The notes under the pieces are model-generated. The model worked only from the letters and a program-made list of their open reading frames with translations, had not been told where the DNA came from and ran no database searches. A DNA stretch of 53,897 nucleotides from an uncultured Duganella sp. Its GTDB lineage: Bacteria > Pseudomonadota > Gammaproteobacteria > Burkholderiales > Burkholderiaceae. The stretch spans positions 1 to 53,897 of the forward strand of contig CAMLRG010000008.1 in assembly GCA_946482335.1 (NCBI GenBank), given 5' to 3'. Made by a program: the position numbers and the translations under genes. Positions 1-7,335 of the stretch are shown in pieces. The stretch's first letter is position 1, and the number at the start of each line of letters is the position of its first letter.

Positions 1-444
1 GCGCGCCGCGTCGCGGCTGACGCCCAGCCGGTCGAACAGCAATTCCCAGGCGGTGATGGCGGTCAGCGGCAGGGCGGCCGCTTCCGCGAAGCTGAGCTTG
101 CCAGGCTTGTGGCCCACGATGCGTTCGTCCACCAGGTGCAGCTCGGCATTGGTGCCGGCGCGGGTCAGGGCGCCCACATACCAGACCTGGTCGCCCGGCT
201 GGAACAGGCTGACCCCGGGGCCGACGGCGCGCACGATGCCGGCGGCATCCCAGCCCAGCACCTTGTCTTCACCGGCAGCCGGGGCGACGTTGCGCCGGAT
301 CTTGGTATCGACCGGATTGACGGAAATTGCCTGGATCTCGACCAGCAAATCGCGGCCGGTGGCGACTGGGGCGGGCAGCTCAACGTCGAGCAAAGCGTCG
401 GGATGGTCGATGGGCAGGGAGGCGCGGTAGGCGACAGCTTTCAT
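1..444 (-). CDS. Zinc-type alcohol dehydrogenase / quinone oxidoreductase family protein, 3' end outside window
   Basis: These are the first 148 residues of a medium-chain dehydrogenase/reductase; the C-terminal part with the Rossmann fold lies beyond the window edge. The ATG is the complement of 442-444. The GroES-like domain is recognisable from MKAVAYRAS at the start, SVNPVDTKIR near residue 45, GWDAAGIV and FQPGDQVWYVG. The family reduces quinones or enones with NADPH in the cytoplasm, and members of this subgroup usually lack the catalytic zinc despite the name. It is divergent from a LysR regulator 91 bp away, the usual arrangement for a regulator controlling a neighbouring reductase. 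The substrate cannot be inferred. Confidence 0.85.
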   Translation of the reverse strand, partial: MKAVAYRASLPIDHPDALLDVELPAPVATGRDLLVEIQAISVNPVDTKIRRNVAPAAGEDKVLGWDAAGIVRAVGPGVSLFQPGDQVWYVGALTRAGTNAELHLVDERIVGHKPGKLSFAEAAALPLTAITAWELLFDRLGVSRDAAR

Positions 445-535
445 AGTGGTCTCTTTCCTAAGATGGCAATGCCTGCATCTTGCGCTACGGCGGCTTCAAG
501 AAAAAGATTAAAATTGCCGAAACACTTTCAATGAA

Positions 536-1447
536 ATGCGGGAAATGCTGCGCCTGGATGATCTCGAAGTTTTCGTGAGTACGGCCGACCGCGGCAGCCT
601 GTCGGCAGCTGCGCGTGCGCTCGACATTTCGCCGGCCTTGGCGAGCGCCGCGCTCAAGCGGCTGGAAGATGCGCTGCAATTGCGCCTGCTGGCCCGTACC
701 ACCCGTTCCTTGCGGTTGACGGCAGAGGGGGAGCAGTATTTGCGCCACGCGCGCGAAGCGCTGCGCCAGTTGCGCGAAGGGCATGACGCGATCCGCCAGG
801 ACCAGCAAGAGCTGGCCGGCTTGCTGAAGATTTCCATGCCGTCCGACTTGGGGCGCAATGTCTTGCTGCCCTGGCTCGATGCTTTCCAGGCCGTGCACCC
901 GGCCATTGCCTTGCAGCTGTTTGTCAGCGACCGCGTCGCCGATATGTACCGCCAGCCGGTCGATCTGGCCCTGCGCTATGGCAAGCTGGACGATTCCAGC
1001 ATGGTGGCCATGCCGATCGCCCCCGGCAACCGGCGCGTGCTGGTGGCGGCGCCGCATTATCTGCAGCAGCACGGCACGCCGGCCAACCTGGATGAATTAG
1101 CGCAGCACAATTGCCTGCGTTTTGCATTGGATGAAGTGTTGTATGACCGCTGGGCCTTCCCCGCCCAGGGCAAGGTGGTGCAAGTCAGGGGCAACCGCAG
1201 CAGCGATGATGCCGATCTGGTGCGCCGCTGGGCGGTCGCAGGCGAGGGGATTGCCTACAAATCACGGCTGGACGTGACCGCCGACCTCAAGGCCGGCCGC
1301 TTGCGGCTGCTGCTACCAGATGTAATGGGTGAAGAGGTGCCATTACAGCTGGTTTGCATGCATCGCTCGCAGGTCACGCCCATCGTGATTCGTTTGCGCG
1401 ACTATTTGCGCGCGCAGTATGAACAGCTGTGCCAGACTGCACCGTAA
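536..1447 (+). CDS. LysR family transcriptional regulator
   Basis: A 303-residue protein of normal LysR length. Residues 4-62 form the winged helix-turn-helix (LDDLEVFVSTADRGSLSAAA, then SPALASAALKRLEDAL and LLARTTRSLRLT). The rest is the periplasmic-binding-protein-like effector domain, including the typical DLALRYG and MHRSQVTPIVIRLRDYL segments. An in-frame ATG at 545 is an alternative start giving MLRLDDLEVF, closer to family practice. The gene is divergent from the quinone oxidoreductase and probably controls it and itself. The inducer is unknown. Its stop lies 2 bp from that of the convergent small gene. Confidence 0.9.
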   Translation: MREMLRLDDLEVFVSTADRGSLSAAARALDISPALASAALKRLEDALQLRLLARTTRSLRLTAEGEQYLRHAREALRQLREGHDAIRQDQQELAGLLKISMPSDLGRNVLLPWLDAFQAVHPAIALQLFVSDRVADMYRQPVDLALRYGKLDDSSMVAMPIAPGNRRVLVAAPHYLQQHGTPANLDELAQHNCLRFALDEVLYDRWAFPAQGKVVQVRGNRSSDDADLVRRWAVAGEGIAYKSRLDVTADLKAGRLRLLLPDVMGEEVPLQLVCMHRSQVTPIVIRLRDYLRAQYEQLCQTAP

Positions 1448-1449
1448 GC

Positions 1450-1674
1450 TTAGTGGGCCTTGGAGAAGATCAGCAGCCAGCGGCTGAACAGCAGCACTTC
1501 CAGGTGGCCCGGCTGCACGCCGGTATCGCATTCGATGATCGGGTTCACAGCATAGAAGCGCTTGCGGAAGTCGCGGCACACCAGCACTTCACGTTTGCCG
1601 AAGCGAACCAGGAAAGACATAGGGGCATATTCCAGGCCAAAGCGGGAGCCGAAGGTGCTGTTCATAGTGGTCAT
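1450..1674 (-). CDS. Small hypothetical protein downstream of a LexA-type box
   Basis: A 74-residue protein starting MTTMNSTFGSRFGLEYAPMS. I chose the ATG at 1674 because AAGGAATT lies just upstream; a longer frame to 1725 would run nearly into the LexA-type box. The protein is basic and aromatic, ends FSRWLLIFSKAH, has no signal peptide, and I recognise no domain. A plausible promoter on this strand has TTGATT (1741-1736) as -35 and TATTCT (1719-1714) as -10 with a 16-bp spacer. The -35 lies inside the LexA-type palindrome, so SOS repression is likely. I cannot assign a function. Confidence 0.6.
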   Translation of the reverse strand: MTTMNSTFGSRFGLEYAPMSFLVRFGKREVLVCRDFRKRFYAVNPIIECDTGVQPGHLEVLLFSRWLLIFSKAH

Positions 1675-1726
1675 GACGAATTCCTTTTGCTGTGATGTGT
1701 TTAACGAGTGATTAGAATAACACAAA

Positions 1727-1746
1727 TACTGTATGAATCAACAGTA
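1727..1746. promoter_or_regulatory. LexA (SOS) box candidate
   Basis: The sequence is TACTGTATGAATCAACAGTA. It contains the invariant CTGT-N8-ACAG core (1729-1744) and differs from the E. coli-type consensus TACTGTATATATATACAGTA at only 4 of 20 positions, all central. It lies in the divergent gap between the small gene (start 1674, 52 bp away) and the PAP2 gene (start 1783, 36 bp away). It overlaps the putative -35 of the former and abuts a putative -10 (AATACT) of the latter. Either or both could be LexA-repressed. Confidence 0.68.
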
Positions 1747-1782
1747 CTGGATGAAAAATCAGGTTTTTTTATCAAGCGTTGT

Positions 1783-2445
1783 ATGAGAGCTACGATCCGT
1801 CTTCCTTTGCACTTGCTGGCCGGGATGGCCTTGCTGATCCTTGCCACCGCGGCCTTCCACACCATTGCCGGGGCCGCAATCGGTCCGGGCGCCCGGCTGG
1901 CGGCGCTCGACGTCGCGTTGGCGCATTGGCTGCATGCCCGCGCCACTGAGCCACTGACTTCCCTGCTGCTGGCGGTCAGCCATTTGCATAGCATGGCCGG
2001 GATCGCCTTCCTGTCCCTGCTGTTTGCCTGGCACCTGTGGCGGCGGCAGGCGCATTACTGGATGCTGACGCTGCTGCTGACGGTGCCGCCGGGCATGGTG
2101 CTGAATGTGCTGCTCAAGCACAGTTACCAGCGGATGCGGCCCAGCTTCGACGCACCGCTGCTGAGCTTGCCGACCTACAGCTTCCCCAGCGGCCATGCCT
2201 TGGCGGCGACCGTCTTTTACGGCCTGCTGGCCTGCTATCTGTGGACGCGGGCGCGCGGTGCCGGGCAGCGCGCGGCCGTGGCAGCCGGCGCCGTGGCCAT
2301 GGTGGCGCTGGTGGCATTCAGCCGGCTCTACCTCGGCGTGCACTTCCTCACCGACGTGCTGGCGGGCGTGGCGGAAGGGCTGGGCTGGCTGGCGGTGTGC
2401 GTGACGGCGGTATCGAGCTTACGGCGGCACCGGGAGCGTCCATGA
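1783..2445 (+). CDS. PAP2-family membrane phosphatase
   Basis: A 220-residue polytopic membrane protein with the complete three-part PAP2 signature: KHSYQRMRP, PSGH and SRLYLGVHFLTD. The histidines of the last two motifs are the nucleophile and proton-transfer residues in the family. Substrates are phosphatidic acid, phosphatidylglycerophosphate or undecaprenyl pyrophosphate; the sequence does not decide between them. I preferred the ATG at 1783 because the frame further upstream would translate through the LexA-type box. The stop overlaps the start of the diacylglycerol-kinase-like gene (ATGA), so the two are probably coupled and may act on opposite sides of one lipid phosphate cycle. Confidence 0.9.
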   Translation: MRATIRLPLHLLAGMALLILATAAFHTIAGAAIGPGARLAALDVALAHWLHARATEPLTSLLLAVSHLHSMAGIAFLSLLFAWHLWRRQAHYWMLTLLLTVPPGMVLNVLLKHSYQRMRPSFDAPLLSLPTYSFPSGHALAATVFYGLLACYLWTRARGAGQRAAVAAGAVAMVALVAFSRLYLGVHFLTDVLAGVAEGLGWLAVCVTAVSSLRRHRERP

Positions 2446-3344
2446 CGCGCATGGCCGTGATCGTCAACGCCGGTGCCGGCCAAGGCTACAATCCTGCCTG
2501 GCGCGAGACGCTGGCGGCGCGCTTTGCAAGCCGCGGGCTGGATGCCGACATCACGTTGGCGGCCGACACCAACCATTTGATGGAGGCGGCGCGCCTGGCC
2601 GTGGCCGGTGGCGCGCGCATCGTGGTGGCGGGCGGCGGTGACGGCACCGTCAATGCGGTTGCTTCGGTCGTGCTGGACAGCGGCGCAGTGTTCGGCGTGC
2701 TGCCGATGGGGACCTTGAACCATTTCGCGCGTGATTTGCGCATCCCATCCCAGCTCGACGCGGCGATCGCCACGCTGGCCGCCGGCCATGTGGCACGGGT
2801 CGACGTGGGCGAGGTGAATGGCCGCATCTTCCTGAACAATTCCAGCCTGGGCCTGTACCCGGACATCGTGCGCGACCGCCAGCGGCAACAACGCCGCCTT
2901 GGGCGCGGCAAGTGGACGGCGTTCGGCTGGGCAGTCCTGGCGGCCATGCGGCGCTATCCTTTCCTCAGCGTGCGCTTGACCGTGGGCGCGGCCGGGCATG
3001 CGCGGCGCACGCCTTTCGTCTTCATCGGCAATAATGCATACCATATGCAAGGCTTCAATATCGGCGAGCGGGCCAGCATCGATGGCGGTGCGCTGAGTGT
3101 GTATGTGGCGCAGCGGCCGACGCGCTACGGCTTGCTGAAACTGGCCTTGCGGGCCTTGTTCGGCCGCTTGCGCCAATCGCGCGAATTCGACGTGTTCGAG
3201 GCGGCCGAACTGGCGATCGACACCCGCCGTCGGCGCCTGCGGGTGGCGACCGACGGCGAAGTGACGGTGATGGCGCCGCCGCTGCGCTACCGCATCCGGC
3301 CGGCTGCGTTGCCGGTCATCGTGCCGCTGCGGCAGGAGGGATGA
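2442..3344 (+). CDS. Diacylglycerol kinase / sphingosine-kinase-like lipid kinase
   Basis: A 300-residue DAGK-catalytic-domain protein. It starts MTRMAVIVNAGAGQ; residues near 62-70 carry the nucleotide-binding GGGDGTVN, followed by GVLPMGTLNHFARDL, the usual GTGN-type loop with L in the place of N. NNSSLGLYP, FIGNNAY and ATDGEV near the C-terminus are further family marks. It would phosphorylate diacylglycerol or a related lipid on the cytoplasmic face of the membrane. It overlaps the PAP2 gene by 4 bp and the metallophosphoesterase gene by 4 bp (both ATGA), giving a three-gene operon. Confidence 0.92.
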   Translation: MTRMAVIVNAGAGQGYNPAWRETLAARFASRGLDADITLAADTNHLMEAARLAVAGGARIVVAGGGDGTVNAVASVVLDSGAVFGVLPMGTLNHFARDLRIPSQLDAAIATLAAGHVARVDVGEVNGRIFLNNSSLGLYPDIVRDRQRQQRRLGRGKWTAFGWAVLAAMRRYPFLSVRLTVGAAGHARRTPFVFIGNNAYHMQGFNIGERASIDGGALSVYVAQRPTRYGLLKLALRALFGRLRQSREFDVFEAAELAIDTRRRRLRVATDGEVTVMAPPLRYRIRPAALPVIVPLRQEG

Positions 3345-4156
3345 TGCGTACCCTGGTCCATATCTCCGATCTGCATTTCGGGCGCGTGGATAATGCGTTG
3401 CTGGCGCCGCTGCGCGAAGTGATCGGCGATTTGCGGCCGGACGTGGTGGTGGTGTCGGGCGATTTGACCCAGCGCGCGCGCAGTGCCCAGTTCCGCCAGG
3501 CGCGGCATTATCTCGATACCCTGCCCAAGCCGCAGATCGTGGTGCCCGGCAACCATGACATCCCATTGTATAACGTGGCTGCGCGCTTCTTCCGCCCACT
3601 GGTCAAGTACCGCCGCCATATCACACGTGACCTGGCGCCGGAATTTATCGACGATGAGATTGCCGTCCTGGGCTTGAACACGGCGCGCTCGCTGACCTTC
3701 AAGGATGGCCGCGTGAACCGGCGCCAGGTCGATTACCTGCGGCAGCGCTTCGCCCGCCTGCCGCGCAGCATCACGCGGGTGGTGGTGACCCACCATCCCT
3801 TTGACTTGCCGCAGCATATGGACCGCGGCGACCTGGTGGACCGGGCGCCAATGGCGATGGATGTGTTTGCGCGGTGCGGCGTAGACTTGCTGCTGGCGGG
3901 GCATTTGCACACCAGCCATTCGCACAATACGTCTGAGCGCTACGAGATCGATGGCTACGCGGCCTTGGTAGTCCAGGCCGGCACCGCCACGTCCACCCGC
4001 AGCCGTGGCGAAACGAATTCCTTCAATGTCCTGCGCGTGCAGCACGACGGGATCCAGGTGGAACGTTATGGGTGGATCGAAGGCAGCGGCTTCACCCTCG
4101 CCAATACCGACGACTTCTGCCGCCGCGGCGGGGTGTGGCTTCCTGCCGCTCAGTAG
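3341..4156 (+). CDS. Calcineurin-like metallophosphoesterase (class III phosphodiesterase type)
   Basis: A 271-residue protein with all metal-binding motifs in order: DLHFG (residues 10-14), GDLTQ, GNHD, THHP and GHLHTSHS. These make the dinuclear metal site of the calcineurin-like fold, as in CpdA and the lpxH-like enzymes. The substrate may be a cyclic nucleotide or another phosphodiester; its place at the end of a lipid phosphatase/kinase operon suggests a lipid-linked substrate, but that is inference. ATGATG offers two starts; I used the first. The last 7 bases overlap the convergent small membrane-protein gene. Confidence 0.93.
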   Translation: MMRTLVHISDLHFGRVDNALLAPLREVIGDLRPDVVVVSGDLTQRARSAQFRQARHYLDTLPKPQIVVPGNHDIPLYNVAARFFRPLVKYRRHITRDLAPEFIDDEIAVLGLNTARSLTFKDGRVNRRQVDYLRQRFARLPRSITRVVVTHHPFDLPQHMDRGDLVDRAPMAMDVFARCGVDLLLAGHLHTSHSHNTSERYEIDGYAALVVQAGTATSTRSRGETNSFNVLRVQHDGIQVERYGWIEGSGFTLANTDDFCRRGGVWLPAAQ

Positions 4157-4434
4157 AGCCCAAATGCCCGGCCTGACAGTGCGAAAAGGCCGCCAATCAG
4201 CACGGTCATCAGGCCAAATATCAGCCGGTACAACATGTCGAACTTTGCATCGAGTCGATCGAAGCGGGCATCGATCCTGCTTTCCATCCTGTCGAGTCTG
4301 CTTTCCATCCTGTCGAGACGTTTGACGATCTCTTCCACAATTATTTCCAGGCGAACCACGCGCGTGACGATACCTGCATGGTCATCGCCACGCGGGGACT
4401 TGTCAAGCGAGGTGGGCGGTTCGTGGTCGCTCAT
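4150..4434 (-). CDS. Small coiled-coil, tail-anchored membrane protein
   Basis: A 94-residue protein. Residues 1-20 are polar. Residues 22-68 form a heptad-rich coiled coil with near-repeats of RLDRMES and RIDARFDRLDAKFD. Residues 70-90 are one membrane helix (LIFGLMTVLIGGLFALSG). The shape resembles XhlA/BdrA-like coiled-coil anchors but I cannot assign a family. A TAGGCT hexamer at 4449-4444 and a perfect FNR-type palindrome centred 28.5 bp further upstream suggest oxygen-responsive control. There is almost no leader and no clear Shine-Dalgarno sequence. Confidence 0.75.
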   Translation of the reverse strand: MSDHEPPTSLDKSPRGDDHAGIVTRVVRLEIIVEEIVKRLDRMESRLDRMESRIDARFDRLDAKFDMLYRLIFGLMTVLIGGLFALSGRAFGLY

Positions 4435-4470
4435 GGTTCTTTCAGCCTAGCCAGCGGGGCGGCGCGTGGC

Positions 4471-4484
4471 TTGATGCCGATCAA
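4471..4484 (-). promoter_or_regulatory. FNR/ANR-type binding site
   Basis: TTGATGCCGATCAA matches the FNR consensus TTGAT-N4-ATCAA at all ten fixed positions. It lies 4 bp beyond the stop of the phospholipase D-type gene and upstream of the small coiled-coil gene. Its centre (4477.5) is 28.5 bp before the TAGGCT hexamer, close to the -41.5 position used by class II activators. No FNR gene is in the window, so the cognate protein would be encoded elsewhere. Confidence 0.6.
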
Positions 4485-4487
4485 ACC

Positions 4488-5924
4488 TCAGAGCCAGTAG
4501 TCCCACACCCGCGCCAGCCATTCCTTGAGGCGGGTGGTGAGTGGCCGTTTGTTCCAGGAAGCCAGGGTGACTTCGGTAGAGTTGCGCAAGTCTTCCTTGA
4601 ACGCCTTTTCCATCTCCAGCCCGAACACATCGCCCATCACGATCACGTTCATTTCGCTGTTGTGCAGGAAGCTGCGGCGGTCGAGGTTGGTCGAGCCGAC
4701 GGTAGACCATACGCCATCGATCACCACCGTCTTGGCATGCAGCACGGACAGTTTAAGCTCGTAGATCTGCACGCCAGCCTCCAGCAGCGGCTGGTAGAAC
4801 GCCCGTCCTGCGTGGAATACCAGGCCGCTGTCCGACACGCTGGGCAGCACCAGCTTCACGGCGACCCCGCGCCGGGCGGCATCGACCAGCGCTTGCAAGG
4901 TCTGGTCATCCGGCACGAAATAAGCGCAAGTGATGTGGACCGATTTCTTCGCTTCCTGGATTGCCAGCAGCAAAGCCTTGTAGATTTCGAAGCGGCCGTT
5001 CGGCCGCGAACCCAGCACCCGCACCACCTTGTCGCCCGCGGGCGCCACGTCGATAAAGTATTTCGCATCGCGCAAGTCGTCCGCATCCTGCTCGATCCAG
5101 GTTTGCACGAACAGCCACTGCATGGCTTGCACGGCCGGCCCTTCGATCCGCACATGGGTATCGCGCCAGCCGACGTCGTCCGCATCCTTCGCCCGCCCCG
5201 GCCCGGAACCGCCACCGGAGCCGCCGCCGGAGCCGCCGCCGCCGCTCCCGCCCGAACGGGAGCGGAAGGGCGAGCTCTTGGAATAGGTATCGCTGATATT
5301 GATGCCGCCGGTGAAGCCCACCTTGCCATCCACGATCAGCATCTTGCGGTGGTCGCGGTTGTTCAGCTTCCAGCCATTGCCGCGTGCCTTGGCCGGGTTG
5401 ACCGGATTGAAGGCCAGCAGCTTCACGCCCCCCGCGCGCATATGCTCGAAGAATTCCTGCGGCACGCCGAGCGTGCCGACGCTATCGTAGATGACATTGA
5501 CCGTCACGCCTTCACGCTGCTTCCGGATCAGCAGGTCGGCAAACTTCATGCCCAGCTCATCCTGGTCGAAGATATAGGTTTCGAAATTGATGTGGTCCTT
5601 GGCGGCGGCAATCGCTTTCATCATTTCCGCCATGGTTTGCGGACCGTCGAACAGCAACTGCACTTTGTTACCGGCGATCAGCGGCACGCCGGTAGCGGCT
5701 TCCTCGAGCGCGGCTTGGGCCTTCATGTCCAGCGAGGATTTGGCCCAGCGCTTCTTCAGCAATTGCTCGCTGGTCTGGCGCGGCAGCTTGCCGGCGGACG
5801 TGCGCACTTCCGGCACCGCGCTGGCGCCCGCCTTGGTGCGATCCGAATCGACTTCCGGCAGCGAAGCGCAAGCCAGCAGCGTCCAGCTCGCGAGAGTAAT
5901 AGCCAGCCAGCGACTTGCCTTCAT
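4488..5924 (-). CDS. Phospholipase D-like / cardiolipin synthase-type lipoprotein
   Basis: A 478-residue protein with two HKD active-site motifs: H192-K194-D199 in DHRKMLIVDG and H396-K398-D403 in LHAKTVVIDG. These give the two half-sites of the PLD superfamily, which transfer or hydrolyse phosphatidyl groups; cardiolipin synthase is the nearest role. A signal peptide ending in LLAC (Cys19) predicts a lipoprotein. Residues 224-242 are an unusual glycine-serine run just after the first half-site. GGAGGAACT precedes the ATG. A perfect copy of the TGTnCG-N4-CGnACA palindrome stands 46-61 bp upstream with TTAGAC at the expected -10 position, placing the gene in the envelope regulon. Confidence 0.93.
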   Translation of the reverse strand: MKASRWLAITLASWTLLACASLPEVDSDRTKAGASAVPEVRTSAGKLPRQTSEQLLKKRWAKSSLDMKAQAALEEAATGVPLIAGNKVQLLFDGPQTMAEMMKAIAAAKDHINFETYIFDQDELGMKFADLLIRKQREGVTVNVIYDSVGTLGVPQEFFEHMRAGGVKLLAFNPVNPAKARGNGWKLNNRDHRKMLIVDGKVGFTGGINISDTYSKSSPFRSRSGGSGGGGSGGGSGGGSGPGRAKDADDVGWRDTHVRIEGPAVQAMQWLFVQTWIEQDADDLRDAKYFIDVAPAGDKVVRVLGSRPNGRFEIYKALLLAIQEAKKSVHITCAYFVPDDQTLQALVDAARRGVAVKLVLPSVSDSGLVFHAGRAFYQPLLEAGVQIYELKLSVLHAKTVVIDGVWSTVGSTNLDRRSFLHNSEMNVIVMGDVFGLEMEKAFKEDLRNSTEVTLASWNKRPLTTRLKEWLARVWDYWL

Positions 5925-5969
5925 AGTTCCTCCGAAGGCCCAGTCTAAGACAGCAGCGCACGTTTGGTT

Positions 5970-5985
5970 TGTACGCTGCCGTACA
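5970..5985 (-). promoter_or_regulatory. Crp/Fnr-type palindrome, phospholipase D promoter
   Basis: TGTACG-CTGC-CGTACA is a perfect 6-4-6 palindrome between the stop of the CoA-transferase gene and the start of the phospholipase D-type gene. Its centre (5977.5) is 29.5 bp before TTAGAC (5948-5943) on the minus strand, the spacing shared by the other copies in this window. Confidence 0.7.
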
Positions 5986-5988
5986 CAA

Positions 5989-7266
5989 CTAGCTGTAGTT
6001 CAGCCGGGCTGCCTCGCGCCGCAATTCGCCGCGGAAATCCGGGTGGGCGATGCCAATCAGCGCCTCGGCCCGTTGCTTGGCGGACTTGCCGCGCAACTGG
6101 GCCACGCCGTACTCGGTCACCACATAATTGATGTCGTTCTTGCTGGTCGTGACGTGGGTGCCGGGCGAGAGCGTCGGCACGATGCGCGAAATGCTGCCTT
6201 CCTTGGCGGTGGACGGCAGCACAATGAAGGATTTGCCGCCGCGCGAACGGTTGGCCGCCCGCACGAAGTCGACCTGGCCGCCGGTGCCGGAATAGGGCAG
6301 GTGGCCCAGGCTTTCGGAGCCGCACTGGCCCAGCAGGTCGATTTGCAGGCTGGCATTGATCGAGACCAGCTTGTCGTTCTGGCCGGCGATATACGGGTCG
6401 TTGGTGAAACTGACCGGATGCATTTCCAGCATCGGGTTGTGGTGCATGAAGTCGTACAGCTTGCGCGAGCCCAGCGCAAAGGTGGCCACCATGCGGCCCG
6501 GCATGAATGACTTGCGCCGGTTGGTCACGGCACCGGCTTCCACCAGCTTGAGGATGCCATCGCCGATCATTTCCGTATGGATGCCGAGATCCTGCTTGCC
6601 CGTCAGCTGCATGACCACCGCGTCCGGAATGCCGCCATAGCCGATCTGCAAGGTCGAGCCATCCTCGATCATCGGCGCCACATGCGCGGCAATCGCTTCC
6701 TGCACCGGGCCAATGGTTGGCAAGCCGACTTCCAGTACCGGCTCGTTGCTTTCGACCACGGCCGTCACCTGCGAAATATGGATGTGGCACTGACCATGCG
6801 CGAACGGCACGTTGGGGTTGGCTTCCAATACGATGACACGCGCCTTTTGCAGGGCCGCCATGGTGTAGTCAGCGCCCAGGCTGAGCGCGAAATTGCCATG
6901 CTCATCCATCTCCGACGCCAGGGCGAACACCACGTCGGCCGCCATCTGCCCGCGCTCGATCAGCGCCGGGATTTCCGAGAAATACGCCGGGATGAAGTCG
7001 GCCCAGCCGCCATGCCCGGCCGGCCGCGATGCGCCGCCGAAGAACAGTGCGCAGTGGCGCACATGGTGGGCCGTCTCCTGGTCGAAATAGCCGTACTTGC
7101 GCATGGCCAGGATTTGCGCCACCTGTACGCCACGGAAATTGCGGCGCTGCGCCGACAGCTCATGCAGCAAGGTGGGCGGCTCACCGGCGCCGGTCGGCAC
7201 GATGATCATATCGCCATCGCGCACGAGGCGGATGGCGTCGGCGGCGCTGCAACGCTTGCTGGACAT
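5989..7266 (-). CDS. Acetyl-CoA hydrolase/transferase family CoA-transferase
   Basis: A 425-residue protein of the acetyl-CoA hydrolase / 4-hydroxybutyrate CoA-transferase family. The start MSSKRCSAADAIRLV has CGGAGA 5-10 bp upstream, which rules out the longer open frame. Marks include the N-terminal VPTGAGEPPTLL, IGYGGIPDAV, LGIHTEMIGDG (the glutamate here corresponds to the probable catalytic residue of this family), PYSGTGGQ, and VTEYGVAQLRGKS near the C-terminus. It moves CoA between short-chain acyl groups in the cytoplasm. It stands alone; the acyl donor and acceptor cannot be deduced. Confidence 0.9.
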   Translation of the reverse strand: MSSKRCSAADAIRLVRDGDMIIVPTGAGEPPTLLHELSAQRRNFRGVQVAQILAMRKYGYFDQETAHHVRHCALFFGGASRPAGHGGWADFIPAYFSEIPALIERGQMAADVVFALASEMDEHGNFALSLGADYTMAALQKARVIVLEANPNVPFAHGQCHIHISQVTAVVESNEPVLEVGLPTIGPVQEAIAAHVAPMIEDGSTLQIGYGGIPDAVVMQLTGKQDLGIHTEMIGDGILKLVEAGAVTNRRKSFMPGRMVATFALGSRKLYDFMHHNPMLEMHPVSFTNDPYIAGQNDKLVSINASLQIDLLGQCGSESLGHLPYSGTGGQVDFVRAANRSRGGKSFIVLPSTAKEGSISRIVPTLSPGTHVTTSKNDINYVVTEYGVAQLRGKSAKQRAEALIGIAHPDFRGELRREAARLNYS

Positions 7267-7284
7267 GGGGGTCTCCGATGGTTT

Positions 7285-7300
7285 TGTTTGTGTGCGCACA
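7285..7300 (+). promoter_or_regulatory. Crp/Fnr-type palindrome, porin promoter
   Basis: TGTTTG-TGTG-CGCACA has one perfect and one 5/6 half-site. Its centre (7292.5) is 30.5 bp before TAAGCT (7323-7328) on the plus strand. The same TAAGCT hexamer is the proposed -10 of the lipoprotein gene at 12660. Read on the other strand, the spacing would put a -10 inside the CoA-transferase gene, so the site is assigned to the porin. Confidence 0.5.
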
Positions 7301-7335
7301 GATTGCATGACTGTGCTTACCCTAAGCTGACAAGT

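Noticed and set aside
1708..1782. N-terminal extension of the PAP2 protein from an upstream ATG
   Set aside because: It would translate through the LexA-type box and adds a polar stretch not seen in PAP2 proteins; the ATG at 1783 gives a normal N-terminus.
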